Assembly: GCA_903813345.2 (NCBI GenBank)
Contig: CAIIXF020000007.1
Coordinates: forward strand, 23,921,564 to 23,985,563
Direction: 5' to 3'
From: Owenia fusiformis
Taxonomy: Eukaryota; Annelida; Polychaeta; Sabellida; Oweniidae
Length of the DNA stretch: 64,000 bases
In this document: positions 52,276 through 64,000 of the stretch, piece by piece
Layout: every line of letters starts with the position of its first letter
Numbering within the stretch: position 1 is the first letter of the stretch
Notes under the pieces: model-generated
Database searches by the model: none
Seen by the model: the letters and a program-made list of their open reading frames with translations, nothing else
Told to the model about the DNA's origin: nothing
Position numbers and translations under genes: made by a program

Positions 52276-55200
52276 TTTATACAGTGCAGTGCAGTCATGA
52301 CATGTGACATTTTCATCATGATAAACCATGACATCTCATTTCTTCTCAGCCCAGGTGAAACAGAAAGATGCTATGAGTATCAGAATGTGACATTTTATAT
52401 AAATGAGGAATGAATCTACATTAACAGTTTTTATAAGAGAGCTTCGTTGTCTAACACACAGCATTGTGTCAATGTTTAACTGTATATCCTAGAATCAAGT
52501 TTGTATCCTCCTCTAGGGAGAGTGTGAATGAAGTTGCAGTAAAAAGTGATATCATGTATATTGTGAATATTACAAATGCCTTACCTGAGTTCTGCTGAAT
52601 ATTATAAATAATATTATATTGTTGTATATAAAGGGAAGATGGTATTGAGGACTTGAAAACTTGAAAACTACTACTTCAAAAGTTCTAATGCTACGACATT
52701 CCATAGCGGTAATTATAAAAAGAAAAAACTGATTTGGTATATGTAGTGTATTTTAAGAGAAATAATTTTTACACACAAACAATCGTACAGGAAGTGAAAA
52801 AACGAGTTGTGGTGATCTGCCATCTACACGTGTCCTCGTCCTCAACATTGAAATAGAAACAATTTTCAAATGTATTATATGATACACACCTGTATAAAGT
52901 ATTTGTATAAAGTTGTGAATTCTTTTATGGTTTAAGAAAATTGAAAAAACTTGTTCCTTTCTCTTTTATAGCTCTATAGCTGTTTTTGTATCAAGTCCAA
53001 ATTCTTTCTCGCTTTCTTCATTGTTGGGGATATAGATGCTGAAATGCACTCTCAAATGTCTCGGTGTTTTTTGTGTTTGTTATATATACAATATTTCTAT
53101 ACAATGTAAAGTATGTACAATATTCAGATATTTCTATGATTTGCTTCAAGAGAAGTTTGGCTTACTGAGGTGCCATTTTGTCTTTTTGGACCATTTGCAT
53201 TAATTATTGCATGTATTTTATTATTGCATCTATTTAACGCATTGGGTTTCTTTAGAAGCCTACTTTTGGTGTACAGATAGCTAATACCAGTATGTAGAGG
53301 TAATACCAATATGAAAAAGTAACACCAATATGTAGAGGTAATACCAATATGAAAAGGTAACACCAACATGTAGAGGTAATACCAATATGAAAAGGTAACA
53401 CCAATTTATAGAGTTAATATCAATATGAAAAGGGAACACCAATATGTAGAGGTAATACTGATATGAAAAGGTACCACCAATATGCAAAGGTAATACCATA
53501 AGTAGAGGTAACACTAATATTTTGAGATAAAATAATTTTATGAGAAACCAGCAGTTACTTGTTTTGCTCAGTGTAACATAAATGAAAATATTATTTGAAG
53601 ATATATATTTGAATAAGGTTAGTGATTAGTAAACATTATGTTGATTTTATGAATGCCATATTTTTTCAGATGACCTACCAGTATTTTAGTACCAAGTCTG
53701 GATTTGTATATACAGTATATGAACATTGCTACACCTCTTTTTAACAGTTTAAAGACATAATCAAACACTTTGAATAGAAAGAATTTGTGGATATACGACG
53801 TATACTGATGCTTTTAATATATAACAGCTATAACCTTTATCTTTGTATTATATTTGAACATTAAGTATTTTAAACAAGACTTATGTGTTAAGTTTGTGAT
53901 TAAGAATCATGTTCAAAGTAAAATTGTGTATCTATTGTATGAGAAATCTTCTAAAGATTGTTGAGTTTTCACCACAAGTCTAGTTTTGCATGCCTATGAG
54001 AAGATTATGCTAATGATGACTTGGCCTCTCATCCAATGAAATGCATGCATTCTAAGTAAAGGCAAATGGAGAAACATGTATGTTTAGTTGAAACTGACAT
54101 GTTTAATTTTTAGTTTTTTAAGATTTTAGAATTTTTTTTAATGTTTCCTTTGGGAGACAGTTGGATGTTTGAAGTTGATCTGGCAAGTCTATTGTTTGTT
54201 TGTTTATTTGTTGCCATAACAATGGTATCCCATCATCTCCCGCAGGAGCTTGCTCACTCCAGGTCAGTTTAGGCTGTAAATGTGTACAGCCTCTCAAGTG
54301 GAAGGGATTTCATTAAGAAAATATGAATTCATAATTATGTATAATTCACCACCTTGGGACTATCTTGCTCTGATTTGCTTTAGTTTGTTTCAAAGTATGG
54401 AGATAATAGTCCCCAAGTGCCAGGGATAATAGTCTCCTTTATACATGTTATATGGCCCTGATTCAGTAAACTGACAAGAGGAAATGGCGTAATCACTGAT
54501 AACTGATGAATCAATTTAGAGGGCAATCACATTTGGCTGAGATTCAAAAATGTGTGCATTTACACCAAGGTAACTCCCATTTTAATTGTTTTTTATTCTT
54601 TCAAAGGTGGGCAAGGTGTTTTTTACATAATGTTGATTGCTTAAATGTACAGCTGGCTAGATGTATATCTTGTACAATGTACAGCTGACTAGCTGTATAT
54701 ATGGCATGATGTACAGCTACGCAAATATTTTTTCCAAAATGGACAGAATGTTTATCATCATAGGTCCAGGAAAATCTAGTCTGATACCAAATTCAAGTGA
54801 GAAAGCAGAGCATATACTTACAGAAAATATTTAATATGGAGATTTATATTTTTCCATCAGACAAGGTTTTCTTAGGCCTTTGAGTGTCATTGCTCTGTAG
54901 ATGTGAATTGAAACTATGCAAATATGAGACAAACAATACAAAGATATTATATTATGTACAGAAATCATTAGTCTTGTTATTCCTCCTGTGTTGATAATCG
55001 GAAAATGGATATGATTTCAAATTAACTCCATTGTCTTTCAATTGGGAACTAATATTCTTCATATTTTAGTGGATTGATGCACAAGGATAAAATGTGCTGT
55101 GTAATTAAAAAGTACTAAGATGATTCCTCTTTAGTATTAAAAGGGGTTGATGAGGGTTGGTGGTTTGGTGATTTAGCCTTTCATGTGTAGATTTTAATGA

Positions 55201-55286
55201 AATACCTGTTTAGAGGTACATGTAACTCCCAAACTTAGAATATTCACACAAGTGCACATAAAAATCAGTACTCAATTTTTTCATAA
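52276..55286. other. Intergenic region between convergent genes
   Basis: No gene is recognised. It contains a diverged minisatellite at 53,283-53,516. It may include the distal 3' UTR of the receptor gene if a late polyadenylation site is used. Short open frames lack domain features. Confidence 0.55.
53283..53516. repeat. Minisatellite, about 37-38-bp unit, about 6 copies
   Basis: Units contain accaatatgtagaggtaat and accaatatgaaaaggtaac in alternation, a dimeric unit of two related half-units. Confidence 0.88.
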
Positions 55287-55292
55287 TTTATT
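55287..55292 (-). promoter_or_regulatory. Candidate polyadenylation signal of the fucosyltransferase gene
   Basis: TTTATT on the + strand reads AATAAA on the minus strand, about 86 nt past the stop codon at 55378. Confidence 0.5.
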
Positions 55293-55377
55293 TTGGCACA
55301 TCAGCTTCTTTCTGATCATATTTTAATATAATGCAAGAAGGAGGTATTCTTATTTCAAGAGATATACTTTAAACATT

Positions 55378-56547
55378 TTAAATTGCTATCCAATTAGGTG
55401 GAAAATAATTTGTCCTATTAACACCCCTATCTAAAACTGACCCCGCCCGTGGCCATGTTGCGTCATAGATGACGTCACCACCCGTCAACCAAGCGCTCCA
55501 CCAGCTAAATGTTCCCAAAGTTGTAATCATATGATCACATTCTGATAAAATTGCCATATCTTCATAGTCTTTATTCCCCCTTGCAAAATACATTTTATAA
55601 TTACTAAAGTTGAGATGATCCAAGGACCATTTCATATCATCGCTACATACAATAAACAATATCTCATTTTTTGGATAGTTTTTACTGAACCATTTCATTG
55701 CATTTTTTATGTATGTTGTATTTGTATCAACTTGGCCCTTGGATAAAGACGCTGGTGAAACCATGTTAGTTCTTCTTACATGTATTCCAACGACAATGGC
55801 ATTGCTTTCACTTCGCGGAGTCTCTTTCGATATTTGGAGCTTATCGTGTAAAGCTTTTTTAATAGTTTCTTTGGCCACTTTTATAAATGATTCATGAAAT
55901 TGGAAATGTTCTCTAACTTCAACATTGGCACTTTGGAAGTATTTCCATGATTGTCTGTACCCACGTATTTCTGTATTATTTTGTGACAGGTGAAAAACTT
56001 GACGTGTGAAAAAACAACATATCCATCCAGTTCTATATTGTTTCCAATGTACGCCAGGCCTACCTGAGTCTGATAATTCAATTTCGTTTGAGAGTTTGAA
56101 TATATGCCTAATCGGAAGCGTTCTTGGTATGACAATTCGCATATTATTAGCTCTTGCGATTCCTATTAAGGTTGCGTACTGAAACATTAAGTTTCCTATA
56201 CCATTATGAGTGTTCCACTTTGCGGAAATTTTAAATTGTGGTTTTATCGGAGATCTATTTTCTGCTTGAGTCGCACTAAATTCGGATGCTATTCCACTCT
56301 TAATGTATCTATTGTCAACGTCCCCAGCCTCATTTGATGAAAATCTTGCAGTTACAACTCCGCGGTCTTGCTCAAGTACGTTCCCTTCGGAGATTAAATT
56401 ATTGTTTATGGTCTGGTAAAAGTAGTAGTTGATGTTGTTTATCTGATAGTTATTTACGAAGGGTTTAAGGAAAAGGTGGATCTGTATCATCAAAGACATT
56501 GTTGCCAAGATCATCAACGTCTTCAGCTTGTTCTTCGTTTTCCTCAT
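55378..56547 (-). CDS. GT11-family galactoside alpha-1,2-fucosyltransferase-like enzyme, 389 aa
   Basis: Predicted Golgi type II membrane enzyme that transfers fucose from GDP-fucose to galactose in alpha-1,2 linkage on glycans. A short basic N-terminus is followed by a hydrophobic anchor (about residues 9-28) and a stem. Catalytic-domain motifs appear in GT11 order: GIGNLMFQYATLIGIAR, GIHVRRTNMV (the family HxRR motif; the usual GD is TN), CSDDMKWSLDHL, and AILSECDHMITTLGTFSWW..WL near the C-terminus. The length is normal for the family. The coding sequence is one exon; an acceptor (aaatacag) at 56562-56563 lies 14 nt before ATG, implying an upstream 5' UTR exon. Acceptor specificity cannot be read from sequence. 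Confidence 0.95.
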   Translation of the reverse strand: MRKTKNKLKTLMILATMSLMIQIHLFLKPFVNNYQINNINYYFYQTINNNLISEGNVLEQDRGVVTARFSSNEAGDVDNRYIKSGIASEFSATQAENRSPIKPQFKISAKWNTHNGIGNLMFQYATLIGIARANNMRIVIPRTLPIRHIFKLSNEIELSDSGRPGVHWKQYRTGWICCFFTRQVFHLSQNNTEIRGYRQSWKYFQSANVEVREHFQFHESFIKVAKETIKKALHDKLQISKETPRSESNAIVVGIHVRRTNMVSPASLSKGQVDTNTTYIKNAMKWFSKNYPKNEILFIVCSDDMKWSLDHLNFSNYKMYFARGNKDYEDMAILSECDHMITTLGTFSWWSAWLTGGDVIYDATWPRAGSVLDRGVNRTNYFPPNWIAI

Positions 56548-57353
56548 GGCTGTGGTCTAATCTGTATTTAAATAAAAAACAAAGTTTTAGTCATGCATCT
56601 CAATAATCAAGACCTTCGCCTCTAGAAGTAAGTTGTATCTGCGGAGTGAAATACAATATACAATATATGTGTTTAATATGACCATAAAACTACCGTGCAT
56701 GACAAGATCCTATCAAATATTGAAAACTTAAATTGCATATTTTAAATGAAACTACTGATAATTGAACCCATCATGAGAGGATAGAAATTATGTTTGATAA
56801 TAATCATATGATGCCTTTCAATACGACTCACGTAATTGTATGATCGCCCCTTTTGTTTTACAGTAATTCATGTTAAATACGAACGCCACTGGCGGCTTAA
56901 AGTGTTCACATTAACAGGTGTTCACATTTCAAGGTATTGTTATGTGATATAATGAGAGATAACAAAATTGGGATCGAGATATAATGTTCAGTTCGAATAA
57001 GAAAGGTGTACAGGTTTTACTGTTGACTGCTTGACCAAGTGAAATGGATGAAGAGCTGAATATCCGAGGGAGGTCCGGAAAATAAGGCAGGTCATACGGT
57101 ATAAAATGTCGTCTAATCACCGTGAGAAATCATGGCCATCTATCCGGGCATGATATTTGTTCTTTCCTAGAATTAGTTCATATTAGCCAATATTATTTCA
57201 TCGCTAATTGAAAAATCTGAGAGAAGTGATGAGTGTTAAATATCTGATGTATATGAGTTGTTTGTTAAGCTGAAAACGTTGAATAAATTACGGATATTAC
57301 AGAAAAAATTCAGTGTGATAATGAAAATGAAAACATATTAAAATATAACATAC

Positions 57354-57410
57354 CTTCTTTGCTTTCCAATGGTTTGATCCTACTAGTTTGATCTCGCTTC
57401 TTAAAACAAA
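57354..57410 (-). other. Possible 5' UTR exon of the fucosyltransferase gene
   Basis: On the minus strand, a good donor AAAGAAG|GTATGT ends at 57354, about 0.8 kb upstream of the acceptor at 56562. The upstream boundary is arbitrary. This is inference only. Confidence 0.3.
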
Positions 57411-59087
57411 AGATTCATCTACATCCAATACTTAATGCTGGGCTCTGAGTCACATGGTACCTCTTTACGCCTTTTTCATACAAACACCTTTAAATTTTGT
57501 TAAAAGGAAATAGAGTCGCTGTATGAGCTTAATGTACAGTTATATATAGGTACAACATATGTCTTGGTCGATTGACGCTGACCTTATGTTACTGATATCC
57601 GGCCAACAGGCACTCCCAAAAAACGTCATCTTATCACGGCACACACCACACGACAACGCATGTAACGTTCGATGACCGTATCAAAAGTCGATGAATATAA
57701 TCACTCAAGTGACAACTTTAATATAAATGTTTATATACACTCCCTCCATAATTTTGGCAGGAAATCCGTTCTGAATAACAAAGTCAGATTATATTTGTTG
57801 ATTTGAAGCAATTCATCAAAGTCATAATTAGTGTGACTTGACAATTATGCAGTAACTTCTTTAATAACTTCAATTTCAAGTAAGCCATTTCAATTATTTT
57901 CCAAAAGACAAATTAAGGTCACCCTTTTTGAAAAGGTTGCTTTCAAAATGCGCAACTGTGTTAATGTATTTTGAGTCCATGGGGCTTGCCATCATGAGGC
58001 AAATGATTGCCTCATTAAAAGTTTACAGAAATTTGTATCTCCCTGGTTATGTCCTTGGAGTTGCGTCCCGAGTTGCGTATATAAATTCAATAATAGGGAG
58101 TTTAAGCTTGCAATGTTTTTCACAACCTAAACGTGAACGAAAAATATTTAAGCGATGCATTTGTATGGGTGATTGGTCATACGTATAGGTTGGCGTTTCG
58201 ATTTTATATGCACGCTTAAACTCCCCAATAAGTGTATTTCGTCCTCGGTTGGCCTTGCCTAAGTTGGTGTCTTTTTATCTTTTAAATATTATTTTCACCG
58301 CGGTATATTATATAAAATCAAGATGAATAACCAACCTGAATAACTTCCACATATAATCTGCCAAAAGCGTTTAAATAAGATCCAATCATTTGGAAAATAG
58401 GGGACTCATAGGTCTACTCAAGTTCTAGGAATAAATAAATAATAGTGATTTTGAATCAAATCAATTTTATTAATTCTGGCATTATAAAAATATATACAAG
58501 TGCTCATGATTATTCCAACGTAAGGTTTATTGTTGTGTAACATCTTTGAAATATTTACAAGAATTAAAATTCGTTTTTAAAGTCCTTCAAGAGACTAGAT
58601 AAGTCTCTTTTCACAATTACCATATTTCCAACAGTCAGATATTACAAATATTGCATACAACTTACAAAAATAACCACAAAGCAAGATTCAAAATGATATG
58701 TGCAATGTATCATATGTACAGGGTAACTCAACACAAACTAGGCCCATAGGCTTTTCAGTGCTAGAAAGAATGTTCATAAAAAGATGGCACTGACGTCCAA
58801 TAGAGAATTATACGTTATGAATAGTATACAAGGAACTACTCTACTGCCATCTAAATATCGATAAGGTTTTCCATACAACAATCTTTCAGATAAAAATATG
58901 TATAGGTTTCTCTCATTTTTCGTATTCATATAAAGTTTATCTTATTGAGCAGGTTTTTGCCATGATAACTAAATCTAAACATAAATGAAGAGACTTGTCA
59001 CATGCCCTTCTAAGAATATTTCTGCAAATTTAGAATTAATATGTGGGCCCAAAATCGTAAGGTGAGAAATATTCCATCGAAAATGTT
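57411..59087. other. Intergenic region
   Basis: No gene is recognised. GGGAGTTTAAGCTTGC at about 58,098 and GCACGCTTAAACTCCCC at about 58,210 form a short inverted repeat around 110 bp of sequence. TTTATT at 58526 is a candidate minus-strand polyadenylation signal for the Ly6 gene upstream. Confidence 0.5.
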
Positions 59088-60660
59088 CTATCGTTGCATA
59101 GTGTACATGTATACGATAGTCACAATTGTTGACATCATGACGTAGATGTTGTATTTCAAACTGCTGCTTCCAAGCTGGAAAACAAAAGAATTAAATTTGC
59201 ACTGGTCTATTTCTAACTACATATTTTCACATTCATATCATATTGGCACGATGATAGACTTTAATACTAAGCATCATTCTTTGGGTATCAAAACTTACTC
59301 ACCTAGCTAGTAAGCGTCAAAAAAAGTTCCAAATTGAAAAACGTGCATATTTTCTAGTATTTAAAATATTCACATTGTATGTGAACATTTTTTCAGAATT
59401 GCAATTTTTTCAGTAAATGATTATTCTGATTTTTTATTTCGGGTATTTCGGGGTTATTTTGGCTCACGTTTGAAATTCGAAAATAGGCTTAATATAATAT
59501 TTCAGAAGACATGTTTGAGACATACTGACACAATACGGGTAACGACAATATTAAACGATATGAATATCGTTTTTCTTTCGGGAATTTGGTAAAATTTCAC
59601 TCACAGTTACGTAAAAATTGCATAAATCACCAGAACAACACTCAACACATGCCCAATCGTTGTACCAGTCTCGTTTACAGGACATCCTATAGAGGGCAGC
59701 ACGACGAGTACAACCATCTCGAGTGTCACAGCCCTTTGAGATCCAATGTACTCTCTCTCCACGCGGGGTCCAATAAGGTGGGGCTAAAACAAAGTACATT
59801 TTATAATTTGAAGGCAGGGTTGTTTCCTTATATCAAGAAGGACGTTAAAGATGTGGTAGACTTAGTGTCGAAATTTACCAATAATGTTTTGCCTGTACCA
59901 AATGCAAAGGGGATTCCACTGGCTGCAAGGGATTGCAGGATATTGAACCCCCTTTCTTGTCATTATCAGATCCATCTGATAATTCCACTAAAGTAGCTAA
60001 AGTGCTCAATTTTGAAGGAAGTTGCATCAATTTTTGTAAAATTCAAGATAAATCTTGATTTTTTGGCTTGTTTATGCCACAATCGCAACCCCCCTGACTG
60101 AAAACCGAAATTCTTTTGGCGATCACCCCCCCCCCTGACTGAAAGCTGGCTACGCCCCTGCACGACTATAGTTGAACTTACTACTCCATCGTATATATGA
60201 TGTACAAGTATCCTGGAACTGTCTGCATTGTACTACTGTTTTACCGCATTTGTCCTGATTTGAATCCTGACCCTCACACGAATAACACTCTAGAGCGTAA
60301 CCTGTAACATATTTCAAATGATAAACTGGCGCCATCTATAAATGTATCCTTAGTCTAATTTTCGAAGAAGTCTTACCGATCGTGAGACGCCACGACCTTT
60401 CAATGTCCTTGCTTATTTGAAACAGAGTGAGGTCATTTACCAGAACTCGCAGAACGGGCACTTACTCTGTACTAACACCAAAGTTACATATATGTACAGG
60501 GCAAGTAGGAACTCTGTATTGTCAGAATTAAGATTGGATATTGTGGTCATCTTAATAATTGAACATACGGGCTTTGGCAATTAATTTCTAGTCAACTAAA
60601 ACCCAACTTACCCGTCGTGATGAAACACAGGAAGCAGGTTAAAATGAATGTTGTTTCCAT
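59088..60660 (-). CDS. Ly6/uPAR-domain GPI-anchored protein, 144 aa, 4 exons
   Basis: Join on the minus strand: 60660-60612, 60301-60182, 59783-59605, 59174-59088 (435 nt, ATG to TAG). All introns are GT-AG, with phases 1, 1 and 0. Exon 1 is a signal peptide (METTFILTCFLCFITTG). Exon 2 starts the mature domain at LECYSCEGQ with QFQDTCTSYIRW. Exon 3 carries KGCDTRDGC and the family signature CVECCSGDLCN. Exon 4 is a short hydrophobic C-terminus (MSTIVTIVYMY) suited to GPI attachment. Three-finger Ly6 proteins act at the cell surface as receptor modulators, adhesion factors or ligands; the specific role is unknown. A paralogue lies next door. Confidence 0.9.
59995..60165. repeat. Dispersed G/C-tract repeat fragment in a Ly6 intron
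   Basis: It contains tcaattttgaaggaagttgc, gcgatcac plus a C10 tract, and agctggctacgcccctg. It belongs to the same family as 16,095 and 22,855. It abuts the exon 2 donor at 60,181. Confidence 0.7.
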
Positions 60661-62384
60661 TCTCCTCGGAATCGCTTCCTGAACCGTAGAAAAATTCAAA
60701 CGTCTTCCTTATATTTGTTGTACTCTCACCATACAATAATTTCAGATCATCGATCATCAGTTTCTCTTTCAATCACGTTGTTTAATCTGTTACATGCTTT
60801 ACTTTATCGGATATTATAAAAAATGGTACTGAACATTGTAACACAAAAATTTGTTCCGTTTTAAACAAAATGGCTTCCAATGCTGTCCACACCAAAATAT
60901 CTGTTAATGGGACTTTGATCAAATACATTTATCTCTGTAAATGATTAACAAATAATGTGATTCATGAAATGCACAATCGTATTTTCATTAATCTGTTAAT
61001 GATTAATTAGTAGAATCAATTGTATATATTGGAATATATTGGGGAGTCAAGCGTATGTTCAAAATATTTCGGTCTTCATTTATACTAACCATTGCATTAT
61101 GAGAGGTAAAAGCAAGGGTTGAAATGAAATAACTTATAATATTGATAGAAACGTTACTCGACTTTATTTGCAATTCTTCCAAATTTTCTCAAATTTTTTT
61201 CCTTAATTACAATAGGTCGAAAATTTATGATAAATTTGATGAATTTTAAAAAATCGTCAAACCCATGTAAACCAATGGGAATGGTGGGTTCGGGGCAAAT
61301 CAGAAATCAGGATATCTATCCAGTAAAAAATTCAGCAAAAAATATTTTTATATATAAATTGAATTGTCTAACTTTTTTGTACACTAAGTGTTTAGTTTAC
61401 TTGATGAATACTAAAGTTACAGAGCTTCAAAGTCATTTTTGCAAATCATTTTTCGCCTTCTGAATTATTTCAATGGGAGAGGTTTTTTGTAAAACGATTT
61501 TGACTTTCAAGACCTATAACTTTGTTGAAGCTGAAGAAACGTATCAATTTTTTGTTAAATAAAGTTAGCAAATTCAATTCCCTACCTAGATTGTATTTTT
61601 TGCAAGGAGTTGGATCGATGAATATTCTGTCATGTGACGTGCGGCAAACTTATCATCAATTTTGGACCTATTGTACCCTGCATGCAGAGTCTAGTTAAAC
61701 TACAAAGACGAAGCTCTCTTTTAAGAAGTGAAGTCAAACGAATGCAAAGGTTAGACCTATTGCAATTGAGGCAAAAAATTGAGAAAATGTGTAGGTGTTC
61801 GAAATAAAGTCAAATTACGTACTATAAATATTTTCATCGCAGGTAAAAATTCAAAGGTAAAGAGGCTTTAACACGTAGTTCAATGGAGGCTAAGGTTGCC
61901 AAACTTATGGAGGGGAGTGTAAGTTCTGTATATTATATAGTCTAATAAAATACGTACACCCATAATAATACAAAACAACAGTTCGATATATCAAACAATA
62001 TATGTTTTCAATACATATTTATATACTTCCAATGTTTGTCCAATTATTAAACGATTTGTATAAAACTTAAGTAAAAACACATTCACACTCAGTCACTCTG
62101 TCTATCAGTCGATGGGGGTTTATACATGTATTTTTTTGTGGGGCCTAACATTCATTCTTTTTCGGAACTCCATTGACTTAACCATAAAGGGACTATATTG
62201 ATAGATGGGACATAAAGTGTCCATGGAATATTTCCGAAATTGTGTAGTTCGGTCTCGACTATTTTATACACACATAATTCGTTTTGATTCTAATAATAAT
62301 AGCAAAAATGAAAAGCTGTCCAGCTACTTTGGGCGTCGCCAAAATGTGATCTATCAGTTCAGTCTTTGAGTGTTTTTCTGATTA
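60661..62384. other. Intergenic region between the two Ly6 genes
   Basis: 1.7 kb including the promoter side of the first Ly6 gene. It holds the short family A element at 61,674. No further gene is seen. Confidence 0.5.
61674..61753 (+). mobile_element. Family A transposon, copy 3 (short form, 80 bp)
   Basis: TACCCT start and AGGTTA end, flanked by perfect 9-bp direct repeats GACCTATTG (61665-61673 and 61754-61762). It contains the intact CTTTTAAGAAG empty site of the nested insertion seen in copy 2. Confidence 0.93.
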
Positions 62385-63555
62385 TTAACTTGAGATATAC
62401 CAAATGGCAAAAATAGATGCCGCCACTGTTGCCACGCTTGACTGAACACTGGTCGCAGCTAACTGAAAATAAATGTACATGACCTAATTAAACTATTTGA
62501 GAGTCCTTACGTTATAGTTAAACAAGAGTGATCTTGCTTTAAAATTTCATTAATTCAAATAGACATTCGGCAATTTTGCCACTTTTTCAATCTAACTTTT
62601 AACTAAAATGAAAAATGTACATTGCTGGATGTATTGTTACCATGTTACAAAAACAAAACAAAAGCCTACAGTAATCTCCCTGTTACACAGGTTCCCTTGG
62701 CAACAATCAACGCACGCCCAGTCATGGTACCAGTCCCTCCGACAAAGTGTTTCCAGTTGCGCTTGCCTGCGACGGCATCCCTCCATTGTGTCGCAGCCCT
62801 TTGAGATCCAATGCGCCCTGCTTCCACGGGCAGTGGGGTAGTCGGGAGCTGAGAAAGAAATGACGATCTAGTTTGAAAATATTACATTGAAACCGCGAAT
62901 ATCACTATGCTAGATTGATACATACAGAGCAAATGTGAGCCCTAAAATATCACAGTCAATGGCGTGATTTTTTGTCAATTACTTATAATTACGAAATTTC
63001 ATCACTGATAAAAATAGTTTCCAAACCATTTTGAAATGATCTAGCGGGCAGGTAAACAAAAAATTCTTTCAATTTTAGAATATTTCTGGCTCATGTCATT
63101 CATTTTTCATGTCTATTTTCTAAAAATCCCCAAAGTGCACACTTTATTTCAGATAAACTAAAGATTTTTTACAACAGTGTATTATTATTATGGTTCACCG
63201 TTCTTATTATTTGGGAGAATTTAAGCATTTTTCACCCATTTTTACACTTTGAATCATAAATAACTTCACCAATTTATAACATATCGTGAATCTTTTGGGA
63301 GATATCGTAATTGAGATTGTAAGCAATAGATCGGCGGGTCAATTGTACATGTTGCTCGTAATTTTGTCACCCCCTATAGATCTGATTCTGCCTTTAACTT
63401 GTACTTACTGCTCCATCTGACGTAAGTTGTACATGTATCTTGGAAGGTTCTACAGCTGATTCTATCCCTGATGCATGCTGCACCATTCCAATCCTGTCCA
63501 CTACACACATAACATTCTAGTGGAGGGCGTTCTCTGCCGAAATTCTGGCAATTAC
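62385..63555 (-). CDS. Second Ly6/uPAR-domain protein, partial (exons 2-4)
   Basis: Minus-strand join: 63555-63409, 62848-62670, 62462-62385 (stop TAA). Exon 2 encodes PPLECYVCSGQDWNGAACIR and RTFQDTCTTYVRW. Exon 3 is 179 nt, exactly as in the first Ly6 gene, with HWISKGCDTMEGC and CVDCCQGNLCN. Exon 4 is a hydrophobic C-terminal tail (VATVAASIFAIWYI) fitting a GPI signal. Phases 1, 1 and 0 match the paralogue. The signal-peptide exon is not found up to base 64,000 and is expected beyond the edge. Tandem duplication with the gene at 59,088 is clear. Function unknown. Confidence 0.88.
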
Positions 63556-63589
63556 CTAGAAAAGAAAAAATTAATGAGGCATTTTAAGA

Positions 63590-64000
63590 GCATTCTCTAC
63601 CAAAATTGTGGCAAATGCACGGAAAATTGATACACGCTGCGCCGTTCCAATCTTGTCTGCCACACACGTAAGGGAGGACGTTCTGAGGCGTTCTCTCCCT
63701 GGAAGTCAATTACCCAGAAAAGCAAAATAACATTTTAATAGGGGAGGTTTTTTTTCGGGAAGACGTTCAAGTTGAGGGAGTTCTCTAACGGTTGGCACTT
63801 ACTGAGAAAAACATATTACCTAATGAGGCCTTGTATGCCGAAATTCTGGCGTTTACATAGAAAAAAACAAAAAAAACAGGAGTGGAAGTCTCTTGACCCT
63901 AAGGGTGGTCTTCTGTCAAATAAGTGTCAATCACAAAAAAATACACAAAATATAGCAATCATGAATGTTCTCTGTTGAATCCCTGGCAGAATAAAACAAA
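63590..64000 (-). repeat. Degenerate array of copies of the Ly6 exon 2 start
   Basis: On the minus strand the exon 2 start (ttttctaggtaattgccaga) recurs in diverged form about every 80 bp, near 63,600, 63,705, 63,795, 63,845, 63,925 and 63,985. The copy at about 63,630-63,720 extends further, to GGAACGGCGCAGCGTGTATCA, matching the middle of exon 2. It is then cut off, so it is an exon remnant. Confidence 0.7.

Noticed and set aside
57928-58188. 86-codon plus-strand open frame
   Set aside because: No domain, no splice support, and part of it lies in a short inverted repeat.

Overview
This window is animal nuclear DNA. It is AT-rich, its genes are split into many short GT-AG exons inside kilobase-scale introns, and it carries many minisatellites and short non-autonomous DNA transposons. 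Five-exon-type LRP-like propellers, an expanded GT11 fucosyltransferase type, Ly6 genes and repeat families ending in long G or C tracts suggest a marine invertebrate, perhaps a lophotrochozoan or an invertebrate deuterostome. I cannot name the species.

Region 1 (about 160-51,100, + strand) is one very large gene, open at its 5' end. I assembled 30 coding positions from splice sites and reading phase. They total 5,447 nt and about 1,815 residues, with one continuous frame to a stop at 51,071. The order is: collagen-like Gly-X-Y segment; YWTD beta-propeller 1; EGF; propeller 2; EGF; propeller 3; EGF; propeller 4; EGF; two sushi/CCP domains; EGF; Thr-rich stalk; transmembrane helix; cytoplasmic tail with an FxNPxY motif, an NPxY motif and a C-terminal class I PDZ ligand. 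This is an endocytic or signalling receptor of the LDL-receptor-related class with an unusual domain set. It has no LDL-A repeats in the window, it has CCP domains, and it apparently has a collagen-like N-terminal part.

The main discovery is that two coding positions exist as tandem alternative exons: 29,475/29,664 and 36,382/37,575. Both pairs run from phase 2 to phase 0. Skipping both copies or including both gives a premature stop, so exactly one must be used. Both pairs encode the same structural unit, blade 5 of propeller 2 and blade 5 of propeller 3. The gene could therefore make four receptor isoforms that differ in two ligand-facing blades.

The introns also hold tandem arrays that start on, or end on, real splice junctions. 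Examples are a 30-bp x 8 array ending in an acceptor, a 23-bp-like array, and an exact 50-bp x 21 array copying an exon end plus its donor. There is a family of small elements with perfect 9-bp target duplications, one of which carries a nested TTAA-flanked piggyBac-like element. There are also several large foldback elements.

Region 2 (about 51,100-57,400) holds the 3' flank of the receptor gene, with a dispersed repeat, and then a minus-strand gene for a GT11-type alpha-1,2-fucosyltransferase (55,378-56,547). Its coding sequence is intronless.

Region 3 (about 59,088-64,000) holds two minus-strand Ly6/uPAR three-finger-domain genes with matching exon structure: signal peptide, two Ly6 exons and a GPI-anchor exon. 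The first is complete and encodes 144 residues. The second lacks its signal-peptide exon, which probably lies beyond the right edge.
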